From: Lunularia cruciata
Lineage: Eukaryota; Streptophyta; Marchantiopsida; Lunulariales; Lunulariaceae
Direction of reading: 5' to 3'
DNA length: 64,000 bases
Assembly: GCA_948567375.1 (NCBI GenBank)
Contig: OX419756.1
Location: 63,316,333-63,380,332, forward strand
The notes beneath the pieces are model-generated. The model was not told where the DNA came from and made no database searches. It worked only from the letters and a program-made list of their open reading frames with translations. Position numbers and translations under genes: made by a program. Positions 54,478-64,000 of the stretch are shown here, piece by piece. The first letter of the stretch is position 1. Each line of letters begins with the position of its first letter.

Positions 54478-57048
54478 CTAATCCGATCCGATGTCTACTT
54501 CTTCCTTGGCTTTCAACCCTGAACCCGAAGTAATCTTACTTCCTACTATTCTGTCCTCGGGTTTCACAACTCTTACATCTTCTACCAGATCCAGCAATTC
54601 TCTTTCCTGATCTGAAATTGTACTAGCAGGTAATCTATCTAACTCTTCATCTTTCGACCCACTCTTCTCTACTGTTCCTAAGGCCAACTCCAAAGACATT
54701 TGGATCCCGATGTTATCTACGTCGGGTTTTGCTTTAACATCCTGCCGAAGCTTTTCTAACTCTATTCTTACTAAGTCTAATCTAATTGCAATATTGTCTT
54801 CTACTTCTAAGATCTTCCTATCTACACGAGTTCTCAATTTAATCAACAAGGCATTCAGATCTGTATCTGTCGCTTGCCTTCACCTCGTCTCCTGCACTAA
54901 CAACTTCAACTCGTGCAGACGTGTTTCTTCAATTCGAACGCTGGCCTCTGTACTTAGCATCACGTTTACTCTGAGGACTATCTCCTGCAATGGCTCTAAT
55001 CTTGTCTTCCTTTCTCGTTCCTGATCTGCAAGCCATTCCTCTCTGTACATCGCCAACTCTTCTTCGAATTCGGCCTTCACCGCGTCCTTCTCTTTCTCCT
55101 TCTGTGCAACCTTTTCTTCTTGATTACGAAGTAAGTCTCGTAATCTCTCTTCTTCTCCATATCTCGCAGCCAACTCTCATTGCCAGAGTTGCTTCTTCTC
55201 CTCCATACTCTCCATCACTCGATCGAGCTCTTGATCCTTCGATGCTACTCTCGCCATAGCATGGATGAGCTCTACTCTTGAATCAGCAAACTACTACTTC
55301 AAGATTTCAAATTCAGCTACTTGTCGCTCCCTTACGACATCACTCTTCCTCGCAAGATCCTCTCGATAGCTCAATTCTCTCCTCAGGTCTTTGATTACCT
55401 GACTTCTCTCCACTGCTTCCAATTGCAATACTTCTCTCTCCTTCTCACCTCAGGTCATACTCTTCTTCAACTCCGAGTTTTCTTCTTCTAATCTTGATAC
55501 CACCTGCAATACAGTCTTTACCTCTAGACAAGTCGACTGCATCTCCTTTTTCTTATGTTCTAACTTTACTAACAATGGACACACCACTTCCCGCAGGTAC
55601 TCCACTCCATCACTCGGGATTACTTCTTCTCGTGTGGCTACTTCTCTTTGTACTTCGTGTTCATCCGATACTTGCCTTCTTCTCTGCAGTCTTCGTATCG
55701 GAATTGATGCTTCACTGCCCGAGCTTCCTTCTACTTCTTTTGTCACTCTACTTGGTCTCGCTTCCCCCTTCGCCTTACGTCTTGAGCGAATTCCTCGCTG
55801 TACTGCGATCTTCTTCTCCTTGAGCACTGGTACTTCATCTTCTAGTGCTGCATTGTCTTTGGCTTTTACCTCGGCTTGAATTTCTTCTTCGTATTCTTCA
55901 GGCGTTGGTGCCGAGGTCATTTCTCCACCAACTTCACTATCACTGCTTGTATCTCCACTCTGCAGTGTCAGCTCAGGTTCCTCCTCACGTTCCGAGTCCT
56001 CCGTCTTGAGCTCGGCTTCGCCTTCTGAGTCTTCATCTTCCGACTCAATCACCACCATTCCTCGCCTCGGGTTATTTTTCTGCATCTTCCGAGGTTTCTT
56101 GTTTTCTTCGGCGTCTGCTTGCCGAGTTCTCTTCTTCGTCGGGGTACTTTCAACGACCTCCACGTTCTTCCCTGTCTTCAAGTAGTAATCGTCTGCGCTC
56201 CGGATTTGGAGAATGTATTGCTGCTCCTCCGCATCGACTTCCTTTCGCACATCCGGATGGAAGTGCGACACCATCCGATTCCGCTCCGCCGAGTTCAGCA
56301 AATTGAGCCCGAGATAGAAATGCGCTGCAAACGGCACAATATAATGTGGAGGGGACTTATCCCGCAGATTCCACACCATCTGCCTCGTTCTCCCATGAAA
56401 ACACCTCGCCCAATTAATTGGTTCTCCTGCAAACAATTTGTGAAAGAACACCGCTTGGTGTTTCATCACATAGGTAGTTCTCTCCGGCTTCAGGATTGCC
56501 ATCAAAGCACTCACAATTCCTCTCTTGATAGGGTCTTTGTAACTTTCTACCTTGTACCCATTCTTCGTTCTCTTCGACGAGAAGGCATCTCTCACCTCCT
56601 GAGTTTCTTGGGCTATCTCCCCTTTCCCCAAGAACATGGCCCCCTGCTCCGAGCCTGCCTCCTTCCCGAGTACAAGTCTCCAATCCGACTCTGTCCAGCG
56701 AGCCGGATTTCCTCTCTTCCCTTCTTCCTCGGGACCATCGAGACATTTACTCTCGATGATTTCTGTTATGAATCCTGGAAAACTTATGTTCCAATTCCAT
56801 GCCAGAAAGGTGATCCGAAGTCGGCTCAAGACTTCGATCCTCGCTACTACATCTAATCTCCGAAATGCATGATTTCTCACTGCAAATTCGGAGTTCTTCT
56901 TTCCTCCTCCCATCTCTGCTTTCTTTTGGTCTCTTGATTTCTCTCTCTCGACTTCTCCCTTACGCACTAACCCGAGGCCAATGCTATGTCCCTTTCTCCA
57001 ATCACCTACAAGACGACTCCTCAACGGCGAAGGAAAATTGCTCGACAT
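54478..57048 (-). pseudogene. LTR-encoded protein, most complete copy (GL1-A 5' LTR)
   Basis: About 857 codons from ATG 57048 (MSSNFPSPLRSR) to the stop at 54478. Residues ~45-300 form a conserved globular-looking domain: GGGKKNSEF, ITFLAWNWNISFPGF, GKRGNPARWTESDWRLVLGK, NGYKVESYKDPIKRGIVSAL, KPERTTYVMKHQAVFFHKLF, INWARCFHGRTRQMVWNL, PHYIVPFAAHFYLGLNLL and SHFHPDVRKEVDAEEQQY. An acidic Ser/Glu/Asp linker follows to about residue 440, then a basic patch (RGIRSRRKAKG) and a coiled coil to the end. Open to 55450, then broken by stops at 55450, 55291-55296, near 55173 and 54880; most are intact Arg or Gln codons in the 3' LTR. No signal peptide, membrane segment or enzyme motif. Function unknown. 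The pattern weakly recalls the 'putative plant transposon protein' domain of Tat/Athila-related genes. Confidence 0.8.
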
Positions 57049-57066
57049 TTTGTCGTTGCAGTTTCG

Positions 57067-57074
57067 ATTTTTAT
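57067..57074 (-). promoter_or_regulatory. TATA box of the giant LTR
   Basis: The minus strand reads CTCTATAAAAATC. The same box occurs in the other GL1 LTRs (near 4270, 30830 and 41205), and a TAATATAAAATTG version in GL2. The ORF ATG follows only about 19 bases later, so transcription would start at or just beyond the ATG if the usual 25-35 bp spacing holds. Confidence 0.7.
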
Positions 57075-57463
57075 AGAGTTGCAATTCTTCGTCTTCCGTC
57101 ACTTTGAGTTTCTACCGAGAAATCACACCTCCTGCATGCACCCGTTACTGTCGCTCACCTTCACGCGTATGAGCCGCCAATTTTGAAACTGCTCCTTCTT
57201 GAATTTCTCGCCCCGACGAAAGGTTGTTAGACTGTCTTTGCCTCGGGTTGAGCTCCCCTCCCCGATCCGAAGACAATTTACTTTGTATCGTTTGCTGACA
57301 CGGCATTTCAGAGTACTTCGCCTTATGACCCGAGGTCACTTTACTTCGGGTTTCACCCCGAAGACAGTTTTTGTCGTCTTCTTCTGCCAACCAGGCGCAA
57401 TCCGACTTCTCTATACACTTCTTCGGCTTTATTTTGAAAAAAACAAAAAATGTGGGCACCACA

Positions 57464-59829
57464 ACGCTCCACCTTCAACTCCTCCCAGTACATCTGCAAC
57501 TCGTCTTTGTATTCTGCAGCAAGCATCTTCTTCTCCTCTGCATTCTCCATTTTTTGCTGCTACGCACTCTTGACAAGTTCTCGTAAACGCTCTTCTTCTT
57601 CTTGCCTGGACGCCAATTCTCTCTGCCATGCTTGATCTTTTGTTCCGGCACTCTTCTTCAAGCTGTCCAACTCTTGCTCCATCACAATGGTCATCGCCTT
57701 CAGATGAACATTCTTGACGCGCACATTACTCACTTCCTCCTACATCTTGCTGAGCCACATCACCTGCTCCTTCAACTCTCCGGCTTGCTTTTGCAGTTCT
57801 TTCTCTTTCTCTGTGCAACTCCCTTGTAGCACGCTCAGCATTTTCTTCCTCAAGTCTTCCTCCCTTCAAAGATCTTCAATTTCCACACTTCTTTGGATTT
57901 GATGCTCCTGCAGCTCCTACACTTCCTTCAACAGATGCTTCACCACCTGCAGCTCATTCATCCCTTTCCTTTGATCTTGGGCATTCCCATACGATGTTCT
58001 TTCAACAACTTGAGCAACGGTGTGACCACCCTCGTCAAATATGCTATCCCGCCAAAGTTGTCTTCTTCATCATTGCCACCTTTGTCAGGAGTCTTCTCTT
58101 GCATCATCGGCTCCTTCATCCGAAGTCGCGATCTTTGTATCTTCATTGTGTCGACACCATCTTCGTCTGGGCCTCTTGAACTCGGCCCCGCGGGATACTC
58201 CTTCTTTGCTTCGAGTTTTGGCTTGTTCTCTGTCATTGCCTTGCCAGCCTCACTTACCACCACCAATTGCTGGACTTCGGGCTCTCCCTCACTTTTGCTA
58301 CCCGACTCCTCGATTTTCAAGGTGAGCTCTTCTTCTTCTGAGTCCTCTTCTTGCGACTCAGTTTCTTCATCCGACTCTGATCCCGATGATGCCCTTCTCA
58401 CAACATTAGTAGTCTTCAACATCAGCCTCCAAGTCTTGCGTTGGATGGGCAATGATTTGGCTTCTTTGGCTTTACTTCGCTTCTTCATCTTTGGACTGGC
58501 AACATCTTTGATCTTCCATTGTTCTGTTCTTGCAAAGTACTCGTCATTCGCCCGCAGATGAAGCATATACTGTCACTCTTCTTTGTCGGCTTCTCGTCTC
58601 AAATCGGGGTGCATGTGGGAGACCATATGATGACGCTCATCTTCAGAGAGCAAGTTCAGCCCAAAGTAGAAATGTACTGCAAACGGTGTGAAATAATGCG
58701 GTGGCAAGCCCGTTCTCCAATTCACCACCATCTGCCTTGTTTGGTGATGGAAGCACTTTGCCCAATTCACGGGTACACCTGCAAACATCTGATGGAAGAA
58801 GACTACCTGCTGCATGGTTACGTACGTTGTTCGCTCCGGCTTGAACATGGCCATCATCGCCCCCACAATACTTCTTCGGATCAGGTCCCGATAGGATTCC
58901 ACCTTGTAACCATTCGCAGTTTGTGGAGCAAAAAACGAATTGCGAATCTCCGCCGTCTCCTCTGCAGCATCACACTTCCGATAGAAGGTGATCCCTATTG
59001 ACTCTCTTGCTTCTCTCCCCAGGACTAACTTCCAATCCGACTCAGCCCATCGAGCCAGATTCCCTCTCTTCCCCTCTACTTCGGGACCCTCCTCACAATT
59101 ACTGGCAATGATCTCTGCCATCACTCCCGGGAAACTGAAATTCAAGTTCCATGCTAAAAAGGTAATACAAAGTCTAACCAAGACTTCGATCGTAGCTACT
59201 ACGTCTACTCTTCAAATTGCAAAACCTCTCACTGCCAGCGCGTTGGCTACCTTCTTCACCATGATTTGTTCTCTCGTTCTACGCTGTTGGAAGATCAACC
59301 CCTCTCCTAGATGAGACACTCTAACTCCCTCAAGGGTTCGGAAAATTTCACTCTCGACGGGCTTCCAGACACGCATTACTGCAGGACAGCTACTCAAAGG
59401 AATTGGAAATTTACTCAGTGAATTCAACTTCCCCCTGCGCAGTCACAATTTTATATTGCCTCGCATCGCAGTCATTCTTTAGTCAATTTTGTTTGTGAAT
59501 TTTCTCTCTTCTGCGTGCCCTCCCGGTCACTGTCAAGACATGCTTCTTCTGCCCCCGCCGTTTCTTGAAATGTCCTTTCTTGCCACGTACAAATGTTGTT
59601 AAACGGTCTTCATCATTCTTGCGTTTTCCAACCCAAAGACGATGATCTTCGGCCTGTTTATGGCATACTACTCTTCCGAGTACCTCCATCATCGGATCCG
59701 ATGTCAGCTTCTTTGGCTTTCCTCCAAAGTTACTTTCGGCTCTTCTTTGTCCGCAATTCAACTTTTCCGTGCTTACTTTGTCTTTTAAACACTACTAACC
59801 ATAAAAAAACAAAAAATGTGGGTACCACA
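57464..59829 (-). repeat. Truncated giant LTR (GL2 subfamily) with broken ORF
   Basis: The LTR start TGTGGTACCCACA is at 59829 on the minus strand; the left part is cut by GL1-A at 57464. The encoded protein is in pieces: 59212-59427 (SKFPIPLSSCP, ATG lost), 58573-59181 (202 codons of the N-terminal domain: ITFLAWNLNFSFPGVMAEII, GKRGNLARWAESDWKLVLGR, NGYKVESYRD, FFHQMFAGVPVNWAKCFHHQ, HMHPDLRREADKEE), 57958-58566 (acidic linker and start of coil, TRVVTPLLKLLKEHRM) and a further coil toward 57470 (KMLAAEYKDELQMYWEEL). This is the best GL2 N-terminal copy and shows strong conservation with GL1. Confidence 0.85.
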
Positions 59830-60061
59830 GAGGAAGTAGAAAAGATAAGCACCACTATTTTGGATTTTAGTGTGTTGACTTGGTATTATTCCTAGGTGTT
59901 TGGCTTTGAGGAAAGAGTTGAGAACTCTTGGGCCTGCAAGCTTTTTTGTTTTGGATTCTTCTTTAGTCCAAGAATAGCCAATGTGAAGGAATCCTTGACT
60001 TAGTGGTTGGGTCAAGATAAGACCACATGCTTAGGGGAATATGCCAATGTGAATGGATATT
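59830..60061 (+). repeat. Fragment of an F-type LTR (232 bp)
   Basis: Matches element F LTR from GAGGAAGTAGAAAAGAT to GAATGGATAT with a few changes and one insertion (ACCACATGCTTAGG). It lies exactly between two giant-LTR starts that face away from each other. Confidence 0.88.
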
Positions 60062-60459
60062 TGTGGTGCCCACATTTTTGGTTTTTCTCTATTTATTAGT
60101 GTTTAAGAGAAGAAGTAAGCATTGGAAGCCAAATTGCGGACAAAGAATGGACGGAAGTAACTTTGGAGGACATCCAAAGAAGACGATATTGGATTTGATG
60201 ATGGATGTACTCAAAACAAAGGTACAACTGAAAAAGTCCAAAGAGCACCATCTTTGGGTCGGAAGGCGCAAGAGATACAAAGACCGTTTAACAACCTTGG
60301 TATGTGGCAAGAAAGTACACTTCAAGAAACGGCGGAGGCAGAAGAAGCATGTCTTGACAGTGACCGGACATCAACACGCAAAAGAGAGGAGGTCAAATTT
60401 GAAATTGACTAAAGAATGACTGCAATTCGGGGTAATATAAGATTGCGATTGCGCAGGGC
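60062..60459 (+). repeat. Start of a plus-strand GL2 giant LTR (U3 only)
   Basis: Begins TGTGGTGCCCACATTTTTGG and runs through U3 to a TAATATAAGATTG TATA-like motif near 60433, where it is cut off. The open frame here (60027-60419) is the same non-coding U3 that appears open in other copies, for example 11450-11719 on the minus strand; no function is claimed. Confidence 0.8.
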
Positions 60460-61082
60460 CAGCGCTTCCGCACACCGTCTGCCTTACTACCAAATCTGGA
60501 TCAATTGAATGAGGTTCTACACACTAGAGAAAAGCTAAACTTGAATTGAGTTACCAACAATCTACCGAGCTTGGAGATACCACCAACACTCAAAGTTTTT
60601 GCACCCGATTCCCCCTGACTCAATTCTCTGATGTAATCAAATTGTTTACCACTCTCAACTCAACTCAACTCAGATCAGAACTTTATTTTTCACTCTATGA
60701 ACTGCCAACAACTATGCATTGATTAAAGTCAAGCCACACCCACTCCAGCATAGAGAATCTAGGTGACGCTTGCCGGCCTCTGTCCACCATAGCCAAGAAC
60801 TCAAAGGCTCAACATTAGAGAAGTGAGCTCTCTGGAGCTACACTTCAAAAGTATACCCCCTGGACTTGAGCTAGGTCTGAACCCTGATGGTCCCGCTGAT
60901 GGCACACTCGACTGTGCAAACGGTGCAAAGTGACGGTGGGCCCTACCATGAAGTCAATACCTTGAACATGAAATCTGACCATCAAAAAGTAGTCTCTGAG
61001 AAACTACTGAAATAACTCTAACTACTATCACTAGAACTCTAGTGTCCAAGCAATCTAGATGCGACACTACAAATGGCATGAC
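60460..61082 (-). repeat. Fragment of an H-type LTR
   Basis: Matches 23192-23821 of the 5' LTR of element H (CCAGCGCTTC...CACACCGTCTGCC at the left, ATGGCATGACA at the right). It is about 620 bp and lacks the left 830 bp of the LTR. No ORF seen. Confidence 0.82.
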
Positions 61083-62637
61083 ATTGAAGAAGAAGTGTAC
61101 ATATAAAGTTGTATTGCGCCTATATGCCATCAAAGGGCAAAGAATGGTGTCTTTGGGTTGTAACCTATGGTAAAGTGACTTAGGTCTAGAAGACAATGTA
61201 CTTGGATTGGTCTTGTTAGCATTCAGCCCAAAGTAAGGAGACTTTGGCTTGGGGTTGCTCAACCCCAGGTAAGGATAGTGTAACAACTTTCCTTTGGGGT
61301 GGGACATTCAAGAAGGTACCGCACATAAAAATGGCTGGCCTATGAGGAAGGGGAAATTTGAAAATGACAAGAGCATGCAAGAGGTGTGATTTCTTGGTAG
61401 AAACTCGAAGTGAAGAAAGATGGAGGAGGCGCACCACTATAATATTTGGGATAGGAATGAAGAGATGACAAGTAATTTCCCATTGCCATTAAGAAGTCAT
61501 CTTGAGGGAGATTGTGGAAAAGGGAGTGTAGTACGAGATGTGCTTGTGCATTGAGAGGAAGTTAGTAGAGTTAGTCCAGGAGTTGGTTGGAAGAGTAGTC
61601 ACCAACCCAGAGTGGAGGAGAGTAAGATGGGCAATGGAAAGAAGAACTTGGAATTTGTAGTGAGAAATCATGCAATTCAAAGATTAGATGTGATTGCAAG
61701 AATCAAAGTCTTGATCAAGCTTTGGATCACATTTTTGGCATGGAACTGGAACCTTAGTTTTCTAGGTTTCATGACTGAGATCATTGAGAGTAAATGTCTC
61801 GATGGACCCAAGGCAGAGTGCAAGAGAGGAAGTCTGGCTTGATGGATAGAGTTGGATTGGAAGTTAGTACTTAAAAGAGAGGTGGATGACAAGAAGGAAG
61901 ACACATTCTTGGAGACAAGAGAAGTAGTTGAAGAAGCCCAAGAAGTGCAAGACGCCTTTTCTTCAAAATGCACAAAGAGTGGTTATAAAGTCAAGAGTTT
62001 CAAGGACCATGTGAGGAAAGGCATTGTAGGAGCAATGATGGCTATCTTCAAGCCAGAGCAAACCACATACATTGTGAAACATCAAGTGGTGTTCTTCCAT
62101 AAGATGTTTGCAAGAGAACCAATCAATTGGGTGAAGTGCTTCCATCAGCACACAAACAAATGGTGTGGAATTTGCAAGACAAGTCGCCTCCACACTACAT
62201 TATGCCATTTGTAGCTCACTTCTATTTGGGATTAAATTTGTTGAACGTGGCAAAAAGACACAGGATGGTGTTGCACTTCCATCTTGACTTAAGAAGAGAT
62301 GTTGACACAAAGGAGAAACAATAAATTTTGCAGATCAGAAGTAGTGACAAGTACTACACGCAGATGGGGCAAAGTGTGCATTTGGAGGTGAATGCTCCAA
62401 AGTCAAAGAAGAGGAGTTGATGAGAAGAAGAATAAGAGGAAGTAGTGGCAATGAGACCTCGGAAGACCAGAAAAGTAAACCCAAGGAAGGACCTGGTAGT
62501 AATCGCATTGTCAGGCAAAGAATCAAAAGGGGAAGTTGAGTACAAGTCAAAAGACTCGGGGAGAGAGGAAGAACGTGAACTCACATTGCAGAGTGGTGAA
62601 ATGAGTAGTGATAGTGAAGATGGAGTGGAGATGCACT
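61083..62637 (+). pseudogene. Plus-strand giant-LTR copy (GL1): U3 and N-terminal domain
   Basis: U3 remnant to about 61435, a TATA-like ACTATAATATTTGGG, then the ORF start at 61465 (MTSNFPLPLRSHLEG). Pieces: 61612-61842 (NGKKNLEFVVRNHAIQRLDV, ITFLAWNWNLSFLGFMTEII), 61852-62214 (SGYKVKSFKDHVRKGIVGAM, FFHKMFAREPINWVKCFHQH), 62127-62324 (PFVAHFYLGLNLLNVAKRHR) and 62445-62660 (acidic linker). Broken by stops. At 62637 it joins head-on to a minus-strand copy. Confidence 0.82.
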
Positions 62638-64000
62638 TAAAAATTCTCCCAACACTCACAAACACATGCACAACATTGATACTCAAAATTAAGCTCAAAC
62701 AACAAGCACTACTTCACAACACTTTGCTTTATCTATTCTCAGAAATAATGAGCATTGAACAACGTATGACTGTAAATGCCACTCTTAAATAGTGAAACAC
62801 TTCAGTAGTTATCTAACAACTATACCATTCTACAACAACTTTCCTAACCTGCAAATCCAAAATGACAATGCACCTCTTCATATTTGCCTCTTCAAATCCC
62901 AAAATTGTTACTACTCCGATCCGATGTCTACTTCTTCCTCGGCTTCCAAACCCGAAGTAACTTCACTTACCACTCTATCCTCGGGTTTCCCAACTCCTAC
63001 TTCCTCTACCAATTCTAACACTTCTCCTTCTTGATCTATAATTCTTGTGGGTAATCTATCTAACTCTTTATCTCCCGACCCACTCTTCTCTTACATTTTT
63101 AATGGTAACTTTAAAGATATTTGTACTCCTATGTCATCTACTTTGGGTTTTTCTCTCACATCTTTCCGAAGTTTGTCTATCTCAAGCTTCACTAAATCTA
63201 ATCTAATCATGATATTATCTTCTACTTCTAATATCTTCCTATCAACACAAGTTCTGAGACTTATAAGCAAGGCATTCAAATCTTTATCCTTCACATTTCT
63301 CCTCCTCATCTCCTACACCAGCAACTTCAACTCATGCAGTCTCATTTCTTCAATTTTCACGTTGACTTTTGTACTCAACATTGTGTTCATCTTTGTCACA
63401 ATCTCCTTCAATGGCTCAAGTCTCATTCTTCTCTCATGTTCTTGATCTGCAAGCCAGTCTTCTTTGTACATTGCCAGTTCTACCTCAAACTTGGCTTTCA
63501 CCGTTTCCTTCTCTTCTCCTTTTGCACTATCTTCTCCTCCAGATTGCAAAGTATCTCTCTCAGTCTTTCTTCTTCTCTATATCTCACCATTAACTCCCTT
63601 TGCCAGAGTTGCTTCTTCTCTTCCAAACTCTCCATCATCCTATTGAACTCTTGCTCCTTCTTTGCTACCCTTGCCATGGCATGAATAATCTCCAGTCTTG
63701 AATCAACAAAGTGTTGTTTCAAGATCTCATTCTCCGCTACTTGTCTTTCTCTTGCTATGTCATTCTACTCTATTATCCTGTCTTTACTCCCCACTTCCTT
63801 CTTCAAGTTCTCAATTACTTGATTTTGTACTACTACATCTACTTGTAGTACTTTCCTCTCTTCCTCACCTCAGATTACACTCTTATTCAATTCCAAGTTC
63901 TCTTCTTCTAGTCTCCCTAACACCTGCAACATAGTCTTCACCTCCTTACATTCCAACTACATTTCCTTCTTCTTGTGCTCCAACTTTACTAACAATGGGC
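62638..64000 (-). pseudogene. Minus-strand giant-LTR copy (GL1): tail and coiled coil
   Basis: The non-coding LTR tail runs to about 62915, then the C-terminal coil in pieces: 63091-63309 (KILEVEDNIMIRLDLVKLEI), 63313-63549 (KFEVELAMYKEDWLADQEHE) and 63498-63722 (LEIIHAMARVAKKEQEFNRM). It continues to the window end with LEEENSELKK-type sequence. Stops throughout. It forms an inverted junction with the plus-strand copy to its left. Confidence 0.8.

Larger units (their letters stand above)
53684..57463 (-). repeat. 5' LTR of element GL1-A (3.78 kb)
   Basis: From TGTGGTGCCCACA (57463) to GGTTGTCACA (53684) on the minus strand. It contains about 390 bp of U3 with a TATA box, then an ORF of about 850 codons, then about 790 bp of non-coding tail. 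The right flank (ACGCT) is not repeated at the left end of the element (TGGTC at 39042-39046), so no target duplication is preserved. Confidence 0.93.

Noticed and set aside
54478..57048. The LTR-encoded protein as an envelope-like gene
   Set aside because: No signal peptide, membrane segment or Cys-rich ectodomain is visible, and its place inside the LTR is unlike an env gene.
60027..60419. 130-codon plus-strand ORF in the U3 of a GL2 LTR
   Set aside because: It spans the LTR start and the promoter region upstream of the TATA motif. Related copies are open over part of this U3 (59483-59761, 11450-11719), so it may merit a look, but nothing supports coding.
1..64000. tRNA, rRNA, snoRNA or other RNA genes
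   Set aside because: No cloverleaf or rRNA-like sequence was recognised; the only tRNA-related strings are primer-binding sites.

Overview
The window looks like a repeat-filled intergenic stretch of a large plant nuclear genome. I see no convincing single-copy host gene and no RNA gene. Nearly every base belongs to LTR retrotransposons of the Ty3/gypsy type, nested in one another and decayed to different degrees. A land plant is suggested by primer-binding sites resembling tRNA-iMet, tRNA-Asp, tRNA-Glu and a tRNA-Arg-like primer, and by nonsense changes at CG and CAG sites, as expected from CG/CHG methylation. The species cannot be named; a gymnosperm, fern or lycophyte is plausible.

Layout. 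1-7124: a minus-strand chromovirus-like element (D; RT, protease, gag, a leader with two copies of a small domain, 743-bp LTR), split by a solo giant LTR at 1076-4662 with a 5-bp target duplication. 7125-8073: a broken giant-LTR copy. 8074-25817: an old giant-LTR element (GL2-B, minus) with its 3' LTR, integrase, RNase H, RT, protease and part of gag. It is interrupted at about 15032-23821 by element H, whose pol carries a cytosine-5 DNA methyltransferase between protease and RT and a PHD finger at the integrase C-terminus. 25818-32050: a plus-strand giant-LTR copy split by a solo giant LTR (27437-31220, TSD AGTCT). 32051-39046: element G, a gag-only element with a 1,207-codon ORF and LTRs full of tandem repeats. 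39047-57463: giant-LTR element GL1-A (minus), whose gag-pol is split by the very young element F (45635-51539). F has 679-bp LTRs with about two differences and an intact 1,220-codon polyprotein. 57464-64000: a patchwork of giant-LTR pieces in both orientations, with fragments of the F and H LTRs.

Two things stand out. First, element H joins a DNA methyltransferase and a PHD finger in one retroelement polyprotein. Second, the giant LTRs (about 3.6-3.8 kb) each encode, on the sense strand just after the LTR TATA box, a protein of roughly 850 codons. It has a conserved N-terminal domain, an acidic middle and a long coiled coil, so the gene travels even with solo LTRs. I do not recognise this protein. 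All functional statements are read by eye from motifs; no database search was made.
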